Positions 1-6,971 of a stretch of 8,620 nucleotides of DNA are shown in pieces (position 1 is the stretch's first letter; each line of letters begins with the position of its first letter). The stretch is taken from positions 1-8,620 of the forward strand of contig JAVHOP010000113.1 in NCBI GenBank assembly GCA_036170135.1, in the 5' to 3' direction. Below the pieces are notes generated by a model, which saw only the letters and a list, made by a program, of their open reading frames with translations, ran no database searches and was not told where the DNA came from. Both the position numbers and the translations under genes were made by a program. The stretch is from CG1-02-35-72 sp036170135. Its GTDB lineage: Bacteria; Bacteroidota; Bacteroidia; Flavobacteriales; Flavobacteriaceae.

Positions 1-39
1 TTTACAATCATCAACAATGAACCTTATCACCATCAATAA

Positions 40-66
40 TTTAAGATTTAAGATTTAAGATTTAAA
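40..66. repeat. 7-bp tandem repeat upstream of rdgB
   Basis: The heptamer TTTAAGA occurs three times in perfect succession from position 40, followed by a partial fourth copy (TTTAA, running into an A-tract). It lies about 25 bp before the rdgB start codon, so it may overlap the promoter region. The stretch 1-90 otherwise holds no gene I can support. Function is unknown; a simple slippage repeat is the plain reading. Confidence 0.8.
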
Positions 67-90
67 AACAGAATATTAAAAATTTGAAAA

Positions 91-672
91 ATGAAACTAA
101 TTTTTGCCACCAATAACCAGCATAAACTCATAGAAGTTAAGGCGTTATTACCACAGTTTGAGCTTTTGAGTTTAAAAGATATCGGTTTTTTTAAAGATAT
201 TCCCGAAACAGAAAAAACCATTGAGGGGAATGCAAAATTAAAGGCACAATATATTTTTGACAAATACAACTTGCCTTGTTTTGCCGATGATACGGGACTA
301 GAAGTTGCGGCTTTAAATGGTGCACCGGGTGTTTATTCGGCGCGATATGCCGGCGCCGATTGTGATTCGGAGGCGAATATTAAAAAATTATTGACTAATT
401 TAAAACACAAACTAGATAGAACGGCTCAATTTAAAACGGTTATCGCTTATATTTCCAATCGGGAATCAAAAACCTTTACAGGAATTTGCCAAGGAACTAT
501 TCTAAAGCAAAAACAAGGAACACAAGGTTTTGGCTACGATGCAATTTTTATGCCTTTGGGTTTTGATAAATCGTTTGCAGAGATGAGTTTAAAAGCTAAA
601 TCGGCTATCAGCCATAGAGGAAAATCTATAAAATTATTGGTGGCATACTTAAATAAAATTGATAATAAATAA
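91..672 (+). CDS. rdgB: XTP/dITP diphosphatase (RdgB/HAM1 family)
   Basis: Cytosolic nucleotide-pool sanitising enzyme. The family hydrolyses dITP, XTP and other non-canonical purine NTPs to the monophosphate plus pyrophosphate, which keeps inosine and xanthine out of DNA and RNA. The 193-residue length is normal for the family. Visible family motifs, in order: the N-terminal ATNN (6-9), EGNA (45-48), the catalytic ADDTGLEV block (65-72, with D66/D67), APGVYSARYAG (78-88), the base-binding GFGYD (146-150), AEMS (163-166) and the SHR triplet (174-176). The ATG start places the M-x-LIFATNN beta strand exactly where the family has it. The downstream DUF1569 gene begins 11 bp after the stop, so the two are probably co-transcribed. 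No frameshift or missing key residue is seen. Confidence 0.96.
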   Translation: MKLIFATNNQHKLIEVKALLPQFELLSLKDIGFFKDIPETEKTIEGNAKLKAQYIFDKYNLPCFADDTGLEVAALNGAPGVYSARYAGADCDSEANIKKLLTNLKHKLDRTAQFKTVIAYISNRESKTFTGICQGTILKQKQGTQGFGYDAIFMPLGFDKSFAEMSLKAKSAISHRGKSIKLLVAYLNKIDNK

Positions 673-683
673 AAATTATAAAA

Positions 684-1127
684 ATGGACTTATTTAAAGA
701 TGAAGATTTAAAAAAGGTACTCGCCAGAATAAATATGTTAAATGATAATTCCGTTTCGCGTTGGGGTAGCTTGAGTAGGGAACAAATGATGGTGCATTGC
801 ACTAAAGTATTAGAAGTCGCCATAAATCCTTATGAAAAACAATTGTTTATTGGGAAACTGTTTGGAGCCTATGTAGTAAAAAAAATTCTTAAAAATAAAG
901 AAATGAAGAAGGGAATTAAATCGTCTAAAGTTCTTTTTGAAGAATTCCCTAAATCATTGGAAGAAGAAAAGGAAAGGCTAATCAGTACGTTTATACAATT
1001 CCACGAAAAGGGATCTGTTTTTTTTGAAAACAAACTCCATCCATTTTTTGGAAGATTAACAGCCAAACAATGGAACGAATTAACTTATAAACATTTAAAC
1101 CACCATTTAAGTCAGTTTGGTTGTTGA
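684..1127 (+). CDS. DUF1569 family protein (DinB/YfiT-like four-helix fold)
   Basis: Small soluble protein of 147 residues without signal peptide or membrane segment. The C-terminal block HPFFGRLTAKQWNELTYKHL followed by NHHLSQFG (119-146) is the signature I associate with DUF1569, a family related to the DinB metal-binding four-helix bundles. Candidate metal ligands are H38 (in MMVHCTK), H137 and H141, spaced as in the DinB-type His triad; that assignment is inference. The central part (60-110) is very rich in Lys and Glu and is probably helical. The molecular function of the family is not established; DinB-like relatives include thiol-dependent transferases. It follows rdgB closely on the same strand and ends 7 bp before the stop of the convergent hydroxylase gene, leaving no room for a normal hairpin terminator between them. 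Confidence 0.85.
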   Translation: MDLFKDEDLKKVLARINMLNDNSVSRWGSLSREQMMVHCTKVLEVAINPYEKQLFIGKLFGAYVVKKILKNKEMKKGIKSSKVLFEEFPKSLEEEKERLISTFIQFHEKGSVFFENKLHPFFGRLTAKQWNELTYKHLNHHLSQFGC

Positions 1128-1134
1128 TTGACAA

Positions 1135-2022
1135 TTAAATTGATTTTTCCCAAGCTTTTCGCAAATCAGCAGCTAGTTGGCCTGTTCCGTCATGACGCCA
1201 CCCTGGTGGTTTTACAAAATATAATAGACGTTTAACTACGCTTGTTTTGTTTGTAAAAGCATCCTTAAATAGGGCCAACCATTCGTGAAAAGCAACGTAA
1301 AGTGGATTGTAACTATTGATGTTTGTGGTTAAACCATAAACCGGTTTTTCGACTTCAGGTTCAAAGGTGCCGAACAATTTATCCCAAATAATTAAAATTC
1401 CGGCATGATTCCTGTCTAGATATTGGGGATTCGTTGCGTGATGGACGCGGTGATGCGAGGGTGTATTAAAAACGGCCTCAAACCAAGGCGGCAATTTGTC
1501 GATGGTCTCCGTATGAATCCAAAATTGGTACAACAGACTAACCGACATTTGTGTGAGAATCATCAAAGGATGGAATCCCAATAAGGGCAACCACAACCAA
1601 AACACAAAAGAGTAAAAATTACCAGTCCATGTTTGACGCAAAGCGGTACTTAAATTGTAGTGTTGTGAAGAATGGTGAATGATATGCGAAGCCCAAAAAA
1701 AGCGACTTTCGTGACTGATGCGGTGAAACCAATAATAGCTAAAATCATCTGCAAAAACTAAAATTAGCCAAGCCCACCACGTAAACGGCATGTCAAAAAT
1801 TCGATAATTATTGTAAATAAAAATCATAACGCCAAAAATCAAGCCTTTTGAGATAATGCCGATAAAAACATTGCCAAGTCCCATTGTTATTGAAGTAGCA
1901 GCATCTTTAAATTGATAAGTTTTAAGATGCATCTTAACCGAAACAAAAATTTCGATAACAATTAATAAAATAAAAAACGGAATGGCGTAATAGATGAGAT
2001 TTGGAATTTCGGGAATTGTCAT
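1135..2022 (-). CDS. Sterol desaturase / fatty acid hydroxylase superfamily membrane protein
   Basis: Integral membrane di-iron oxygenase of 295 residues. Hydrophobic segments are seen near 10-30, 48-70, 80-97 and 137-165. The eight-histidine signature is complete: HRISH (100-104), HIIHH (113-117) and HHRVHH (190-195), with extra conserved histidines H170 and H206 (in DRNHAG). This cluster binds two irons and uses O2 to hydroxylate or desaturate a lipid. The DRNHAGILIIWDKLFGTF block and following VYG resemble the alkylglycerol monooxygenase (TMEM195)-like branch more than true sterol C-5 desaturases. The substrate cannot be told from sequence; no sterol pathway gene is nearby. It lies 40 bp downstream of the aminotransferase on the same strand, with no clear promoter of its own, so co-transcription is likely. 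Confidence 0.93.
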   Translation of the reverse strand: MTIPEIPNLIYYAIPFFILLIVIEIFVSVKMHLKTYQFKDAATSITMGLGNVFIGIISKGLIFGVMIFIYNNYRIFDMPFTWWAWLILVFADDFSYYWFHRISHESRFFWASHIIHHSSQHYNLSTALRQTWTGNFYSFVFWLWLPLLGFHPLMILTQMSVSLLYQFWIHTETIDKLPPWFEAVFNTPSHHRVHHATNPQYLDRNHAGILIIWDKLFGTFEPEVEKPVYGLTTNINSYNPLYVAFHEWLALFKDAFTNKTSVVKRLLYFVKPPGWRHDGTGQLAADLRKAWEKSI

Positions 2023-2062
2023 AATTTAAAATTTTGGTTATAAAATTAATGAAAGCTTTAGA

Positions 2063-3391
2063 TTATCCAAAATCTTCATTAAATTGCATTAATCTAGATT
2101 CCAAATCTTTAAACTGTGTTTCTTGTATTTGTGATACGCAGGCACGTATGCCTTCGAGATGTTCGCTTCCGGTAATGGCTAAACCAATTGCCGAAATTCC
2201 ATAATATAAAAGGCGTTCTAACAATTCGGCACCAGTCATATTCCTATATGAAAGCGTGAAATAAAAACCATCTGCCAAAGGTTTATCTTCATCTTTATCG
2301 TAAACAATGGTAAATCCGTTATCGGTAAACAATTTTTTCATCACTTTGGCGCGTTCGCCATAAATTTTAACAGCCGAAACAAAATCAAATAAACCCTTAT
2401 TTGTAGCTTCTAACATCGCTGCCAAACCGTATTGCGCCGAATGAGTAACACCCGAAGACAAGGCATATAAAACCTTGTAAACTAAGTTATAACCAAAAAG
2501 AGGATTTCCAAATTTTTGATTTAAAGCTTCATATTTTCTATTGAATAAAACATCGCTAACAATCATCATTCCCACCCGCTGCCCGGCATACGAAAAAGCT
2601 TTTGAACTTGAAATCAGCAAGATCCAATTATCGGTATAATTTGCAACGCTAGGTTGGTAAGGTGCTTGCCCCGGTTTTGAATAATCTTTGCGAAAATCCA
2701 TCGCAAAATAGGCTAAATCTTCAATAATTACCACATCGTATTTAGTTGCCAATTCGCCAATTATTTGTAATTCAGCCTCCGTAAAGCATATCCACGATGG
2801 GTTATTTGGATTTGAATAAATAATTGAATTAATTGTTCCTTTTGATAAGTAAGATTCCAACTTCTTTTTAAGTGCATTTCCGCGATAATTGTAAACATCA
2901 AACGTTTCATATTTCTGATTCAACACATCGAGTTGTTGTTTTTGAACCGGAAAACCAGGATCGATAAACAGTACGGTATCTTTTACAGGATTTAATTTAT
3001 TAAGCATCAAAAAAGCCGCAAAGCCACCTTGCATTGAGCCAACCGTTGGGATGCAATTGTTTTTATTAACAGCGATATTTAAAAAGTTTTTAACAAACAA
3101 AGCCATTTCTGTTTTTAACTCAGGTACACCGTCAATCATTGGATATTTTGACGCAACACCGGCTTTTAGTGCTTTAATTTCACCCTCAATTCCTATTTGT
3201 GGTGGCATCAAACCAGGCACGCCCATTTCCATTCTAATAAATTTAGAACCCGTTTCTTCTTCAATATCATTAACCAATTTAACTAGCTCTCTAATAGAGG
3301 CTTTACCAATATCTTTGATGCTAGATTGCTCAATTTTAGATTTTACAATGGTGTAATTTACAGGTGTGTTTCTATTTTTTATTAGGGTCAT
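2063..3391 (-). CDS. Pyridoxal-phosphate-dependent aminotransferase, class I/II (fold type I)
   Basis: Cytosolic PLP enzyme of 442 residues from the chosen ATG. An in-frame TTG eight codons upstream (3415) would give 450; numbering here uses that longer form. Visible fold-type I features: YPMIDGVPELK (91-101), the cofactor phosphate-binding GSMQGG (126-131), SNPNNP (201-206), EDLAY with cofactor-contacting D233 and Y236 (232-236), the Schiff-base lysine K272 in SSSKAFSYAGQRVG with R280, and a C-terminal IRACVS whose arginine should hold the substrate carboxylate. All key residues are present, so it should be active. The substrate amino acid is not recognisable; no biosynthetic partner adjoins it. 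I prefer the ATG because the TTG lies inside a TAnnTTTG promoter-like element. It probably leads a two-gene transcript with the downstream hydroxylase gene. Confidence 0.93.
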   Translation of the reverse strand: MTLIKNRNTPVNYTIVKSKIEQSSIKDIGKASIRELVKLVNDIEEETGSKFIRMEMGVPGLMPPQIGIEGEIKALKAGVASKYPMIDGVPELKTEMALFVKNFLNIAVNKNNCIPTVGSMQGGFAAFLMLNKLNPVKDTVLFIDPGFPVQKQQLDVLNQKYETFDVYNYRGNALKKKLESYLSKGTINSIIYSNPNNPSWICFTEAELQIIGELATKYDVVIIEDLAYFAMDFRKDYSKPGQAPYQPSVANYTDNWILLISSSKAFSYAGQRVGMMIVSDVLFNRKYEALNQKFGNPLFGYNLVYKVLYALSSGVTHSAQYGLAAMLEATNKGLFDFVSAVKIYGERAKVMKKLFTDNGFTIVYDKDEDKPLADGFYFTLSYRNMTGAELLERLLYYGISAIGLAITGSEHLEGIRACVSQIQETQFKDLESRLMQFNEDFG

Positions 3392-3412
3392 GGTATTGAT
3401 ATTTATAAGACT

Positions 3413-3420
3413 CAAAAATA
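3413..3420 (-). promoter_or_regulatory. Candidate -7 promoter element (TATTTTTG) of the aminotransferase gene
   Basis: Read on the minus strand this is TATTTTTG, a perfect match to the Bacteroidota -7 consensus TAnnTTTG, about 20 bp before the ATG at 3391. The expected -33 TTTG is not evident (an AT-rich stretch sits there), so support is partial. The element overlaps the alternative upstream TTG codon and argues for the ATG start. In the rest of the divergent intergenic stretch up to 3572 I could not find an equally good promoter facing nhaD. Confidence 0.45.
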
Positions 3421-3572
3421 CATAATGTTTTTTGTTATTTTTATAAAACTACTCAGGTGGCTTTTATAGAATTGAGTTTGACATAGTTGATAAAATTAGT
3501 GGGCAAATACAAGTGTCCCCTTTCTAATTTGCGAATATATTTTATATATTTAGCGAAAATTAAAATAAAATT

Positions 3573-4961
3573 ATGACTTCAATAATCATCCTAATCTTTG
3601 TGCTAGGTTATTTGACCATTACCTTAGAACATCCGTTAAAATTAGATAAAACAGTACCGGCTTTATTGATGGCATCTATAATGTGGGCATTGCTGGCAAT
3701 AGGATTCCATCAAGGATGGTTTACACTAATTGATAGTAACGAAAAGGTGTTTTCGGTAATTAATGGTGTTATAGACGAACAAACCGAAGATGGATTTACA
3801 AGTCTCCTCTTGCATCACTTAGGTAAGACGGCAGAAATTCTAGTTTTTTTGATTGGCGCGATGACCATTGTAGAAATTATAGATCTACATCGCGGTTTTG
3901 ATGTTTTAAAAAATGCTGTCCATACAAAAAGCAAAAGACAATTGTTATGGATTATCGCCATTTTAGCATTTTTACTTTCTTCAGTTATCGATAATTTAAC
4001 CGCAACGATCGTGTTAATAACATTATTGCGAAAATTAATAAAGGTAAAACAAGATCGCTTGTGGTATGCCGGAATAATTATTATTGCTGCTAATGCGGGC
4101 GGTGCTTGGTCGCCAATTGGCGATGTTACCACTACCATGTTATGGATAGGCAAACGCACTTCGGCAGAACATTTAATGATGCGAATATTTTTACCTTCAG
4201 TCATTAATTTAGTAGTTCCAGTACTTTTAGCGAGTATTTTTGTACCTAATTTTAAAGGAAATGTAAAAATTGAAGAAGTTAAAAAAGATGATGAAGAACA
4301 GACTTTGTTGAGCAGCAAAACGATACTTTTTTTGGGTTTAGGTATGATAGTTTTTGTACCTATATTTAAAACCATCACCCATTTACCACCTTATTTAGGC
4401 ATGATGTTAGCATTGGGTGTCGTTTGGTTAGTTTCAGATTACATTCATCCGGAAGAAGATTTTACCGAGGAACGCAAACATCTTTATTCAACACATAAAG
4501 CGCTGTCGCGGATAGAAATGTCGAGTATTTTATTTTTTTTAGGCATCTTGATGTCGGTTGCCGCTCTCGAAACCTTGGTTTACGGTACTGTGATAATTGA
4601 TGGTCAAACAACTTCAGTTGGGACACTTCGTTATTTAGCCGAAATATTAAATGGGGCAATTCCAAATCAAGCGGTTGTTATTTCGTTGTTGGGTGTGCTC
4701 TCGTCAGTTATTGATAATGTGCCTTTGGTAGCCGCTTCTATGGGTATGTATAATGCCCCTATGGATGCCAGTGTTTGGCATTTAATTGCTTATGCTGCCG
4801 GTACTGGTGGAAGTATGCTAATTATTGGCTCTGCTGCCGGTGTTGCCGCAATGGGAATGGAAAAAATTGATTTCATCTGGTACACTAAAAAAATTACTTG
4901 GCTAGCTGTAACAGGTTATGTTTTAGGATATCTTTTATTGTTATTTATGGAGTCCATATAG
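3573..4961 (+). CDS. nhaD: Na+/H+ antiporter, NhaD family
   Basis: Inner-membrane secondary transporter of 462 residues in the ion transporter superfamily, expected to expel Na+ (and Li+) in exchange for protons. It is hydrophobic throughout with many transmembrane segments. NhaD hallmarks are visible as an inverted-repeat pair: SSVIDNLTAT (136-145) in the first half and SSVIDNVPLVAA (377-388) in the second. D140/N141 and D381/N382 are the likely ion-site residues. The block AANAGGAWSPIGDVTTTMLW (172-191) is highly characteristic of the family. A charged loop (226-246, KxxEE-type) separates the halves. The ATG is followed directly by a hydrophobic helix, as expected. It starts 181 bp from the divergent aminotransferase ATG and ends 71 bp before exbB, so shared transcription with exbB is possible but not shown. 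Confidence 0.95.
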   Translation: MTSIIILIFVLGYLTITLEHPLKLDKTVPALLMASIMWALLAIGFHQGWFTLIDSNEKVFSVINGVIDEQTEDGFTSLLLHHLGKTAEILVFLIGAMTIVEIIDLHRGFDVLKNAVHTKSKRQLLWIIAILAFLLSSVIDNLTATIVLITLLRKLIKVKQDRLWYAGIIIIAANAGGAWSPIGDVTTTMLWIGKRTSAEHLMMRIFLPSVINLVVPVLLASIFVPNFKGNVKIEEVKKDDEEQTLLSSKTILFLGLGMIVFVPIFKTITHLPPYLGMMLALGVVWLVSDYIHPEEDFTEERKHLYSTHKALSRIEMSSILFFLGILMSVAALETLVYGTVIIDGQTTSVGTLRYLAEILNGAIPNQAVVISLLGVLSSVIDNVPLVAASMGMYNAPMDASVWHLIAYAAGTGGSMLIIGSAAGVAAMGMEKIDFIWYTKKITWLAVTGYVLGYLLLLFMESI

Positions 4962-5032
4962 TTTTAAAATTAGAATGCAATTTTAAAAGATTTTAATCGT
5001 TAACTTCTTTAAATAAACCAAAATATCAATAT

Positions 5033-5734
5033 ATGTTTCTATTAATGCAACAGGCAATAAAGCCTGCTCAAGAATTGTTAGATAATAACGAATCTCAAGA
5101 AAAAACGCTATCCATTTATAAACTTATAATAGATGGTGGCTTAGGCGGTCAAATTATCATTGGAATTTTATTTGTGTTACTAGCAATGGCACTTTACATT
5201 TATTTTGAACGTTTCTTTGCCATAAAAGCCGCCTCTAAAATTGATAAAAATTTTATGAATCAAATCAAAGAGCAAGTCAGCCAAGGAAACTTAAAAGGTG
5301 CTAAATCACTTTGTGCCAATGAAAACTCGGCTACAGCCAGATTAATTGAAAAAGGCATTTCAAGAATCGGAAAACCTTTAGATGATATCAATACCGCCAT
5401 AGAAAATGCTGGAAAACTCGAAATTTATAGCCTCGAAAAAAATATCAGTGTATTGGCAACCATTGCAGGTGCTGCGCCGATGTTGGGGTTTTTAGGTACC
5501 GTTTTAGGGATGATTGTCGCCATTCACGAAATTGCCAATGCAGGCGGACAAATAGATATTAAAATGCTTTCCAATGGTTTATATACTGCAATGACAACAA
5601 CCGTTGCGGGATTAATTGTAGGAATTATTGCTTATGTACAATACAATCATCTCGTGGTGAGAACTGATAAAGTAGTTTATCAAATGGAAGCAACATCACT
5701 TGAGTTTTTAGATTTATTAAACGAACCTATTTAA
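5033..5734 (+). CDS. exbB: MotA/TolQ/ExbB proton channel family protein
   Basis: Inner-membrane subunit of the energy-transducing motor that couples proton flow to TonB-dependent import. The 233 residues contain three membrane helices, about 39-58, 138-166 and 183-205, with a cytoplasmic domain between the first and second. Family features include YFERFFAIK after helix 1, AAPMLGFLGTVLGMI (147-161, with the helix-breaking P149) and the helix-3 AMTTTVAGLIVG, whose T188-T190 line the proton path. The N-terminal extension before helix 1 (about 38 residues) is usual for Bacteroidota homologues. The ATG at 5033 begins MFLLMQQ; a second in-frame ATG lies four codons later, and either could be used. 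exbD follows after 13 bp. The exb/tonB/folC order argues for an Exb rather than a Tol or flagellar role. Confidence 0.94.
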   Translation: MFLLMQQAIKPAQELLDNNESQEKTLSIYKLIIDGGLGGQIIIGILFVLLAMALYIYFERFFAIKAASKIDKNFMNQIKEQVSQGNLKGAKSLCANENSATARLIEKGISRIGKPLDDINTAIENAGKLEIYSLEKNISVLATIAGAAPMLGFLGTVLGMIVAIHEIANAGGQIDIKMLSNGLYTAMTTTVAGLIVGIIAYVQYNHLVVRTDKVVYQMEATSLEFLDLLNEPI

Positions 5735-5747
5735 AAAATTATTAAAT

Positions 5748-6146
5748 ATGAATTTTAGAGGCCGAAATAAAATCAATGCGCAGTTTAATATGTCATCTAT
5801 GACGGATATTGTTTTTTTGTTGTTGATTTTTTTTATGATTACTTCTACCCTAGTCACTACAAGCGCATTAGATATTATGCTGCCAAAAGCCGATGGCAAA
5901 ACCATTAATAAAAAAAATATATCCATTTCAATTACAAAAAATTTAGAATACTTTTTAAACGATAATAAAGCGAGTACGGCAGAAGATTTAGTTGAAACTG
6001 AATTAAATGCAGCTTTTTCAAATATAGAAAATCCTGTTTTGATAATTAGAGCCGAAGAAGGCGTTCCCATTGAAAAAGTTGTGCTGGTTATGGATATTGC
6101 CAACCGCAATAAATACAAGGTAATTTTAGCTGTTAGATCAAAATAA
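5748..6146 (+). CDS. exbD: ExbD/TolR family biopolymer transport protein
   Basis: Partner subunit of ExbB; it sits inside the ExbB pore with a single membrane helix and a periplasmic domain. The 132-residue length matches the family. A short basic cytoplasmic tail (1-17) is followed by MTDIVFLLLIFFMITSTLV (18-36), in which D20 corresponds to the essential proton-carrying aspartate of ExbD/TolR. The periplasmic part ends in the conserved VLIIRAEEGVPIEKVVLVMD block (97-116). The start codon places D20 at the expected distance from the N-terminus. The next gene begins after a single base, so translational coupling is likely. Confidence 0.95.
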   Translation: MNFRGRNKINAQFNMSSMTDIVFLLLIFFMITSTLVTTSALDIMLPKADGKTINKKNISISITKNLEYFLNDNKASTAEDLVETELNAAFSNIENPVLIIRAEEGVPIEKVVLVMDIANRNKYKVILAVRSK

Positions 6147-6147
6147 A

Positions 6148-6969
6148 ATGGCTTTTTTAGACACTACATATAAAAAGAAATCGGCGGTAATTACAAGCCT
6201 AATCTTAGCCTTATTTATTTTAAGTCTTTTTGTGTTTGGATTGCGCTATTTTGATCCTCCAAAAGAATTTGGCATCGCGGTAAATTTTGGAACTTCCGAT
6301 TTTGGTCAAGGCGATTTACAAACCGAAGATTTGCCTAGTACAGAACCATCTACAGTTAAAGAAGATAAAAGTGCCGAAGAAATTCCCTTAAAAAATCAAA
6401 CCGAAATAAAGGAGGACATTTTGACACAAACCAATACCGATGCCCCTATTAGTGCAAATAAAACTACTAAAAATGAAACTAAGTTAGTCACCAAAAAAAT
6501 GACGCCAATAAAAAAAGTAGAACTAAAACCCGATAAATCTACAACTGATGTCTTATCTAATTTGATAAATGGTCCCAAAAATTTGACGGCTACAAAAACA
6601 GGAGAAGGCACCGACACAAATTTGGGTAATAAAGGTCAAATCGATGGCGATTTAACCTCAAATAGTTATTATGGAAAGACAGGAAAAGGGAGTGGTGGTA
6701 ATTACAATTTAGGTGGACGGAAACCCATTTCAAAACCAATTCCTATTTACGATTGCAATGAAGAAGGAATTGTTGTGGTGCGCATAGAAGTTGATAACTC
6801 AGGAAGCGTTATTAGTGCAAATGCTGGCGTAAAAGGTACTACAAATTCAACTCCTTGTCTCTTGCAACGCGCAAAAGAAGCAGCTCTTAAAACAACTTGG
6901 CAATCAGATATTAATGCTCCAAACAAACAAATAGGAAGTATCATTTATAATTTTTCAATCTCAAATTAA
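6148..6969 (+). CDS. TonB-like energy transducer protein
   Basis: Probable periplasm-spanning link between the ExbB-ExbD motor and outer-membrane TonB-dependent receptors. The 273 residues show a short cytoplasmic N-terminus, one uncleaved membrane helix (about 12-33), a long low-complexity linker rich in Thr, Lys, Glu and Asn (50-150), a Gly/Asn-rich stretch (156-191) and a C-terminal domain (200-273). The C-terminal domain contains EGIVVVRIEVDNSGSVISA (206-224), two cysteines (C203, C237) and AKEAALKTTW (242-251), the pattern of the TonB C-terminal fold as found in flavobacteria. The linker lacks the Pro-Lys/Pro-Glu repeats of the classical enterobacterial TonB. It starts one base after the exbD stop, which with the domain order supports the role. 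I leave the symbol blank because genomes of this group carry several TonB-like genes. Confidence 0.85.
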   Translation: MAFLDTTYKKKSAVITSLILALFILSLFVFGLRYFDPPKEFGIAVNFGTSDFGQGDLQTEDLPSTEPSTVKEDKSAEEIPLKNQTEIKEDILTQTNTDAPISANKTTKNETKLVTKKMTPIKKVELKPDKSTTDVLSNLINGPKNLTATKTGEGTDTNLGNKGQIDGDLTSNSYYGKTGKGSGGNYNLGGRKPISKPIPIYDCNEEGIVVVRIEVDNSGSVISANAGVKGTTNSTPCLLQRAKEAALKTTWQSDINAPNKQIGSIIYNFSISN

Positions 6970-6971
6970 TT

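Noticed and set aside
1..33. Minus-strand open frame from an ATG at 33 running off the left edge (MVIRFIVDDCK)
   Set aside because: Only 11 codons are visible, with no recognisable motif and no promoter; it could be the start of a divergent gene, but there is too little to call.
1128..1140. CAATTAAATTG palindrome between the convergent genes as a bidirectional terminator
   Set aside because: It is very short, AT-only apart from its ends and has no real loop, too weak to call a terminator.
3504..3531. Near-matches to TAnnTTTG in the nhaD/aminotransferase intergenic region (CTAATTTG on plus, TGTATTTG on minus)
   Set aside because: Each lacks part of the consensus and neither has a properly spaced -33 TTTG.
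3815..4378. Long minus-strand open frame opposite nhaD
   Set aside because: It is antisense to a strongly conserved NhaD coding sequence and its translation shows no protein-like features; an AT-rich shadow frame.
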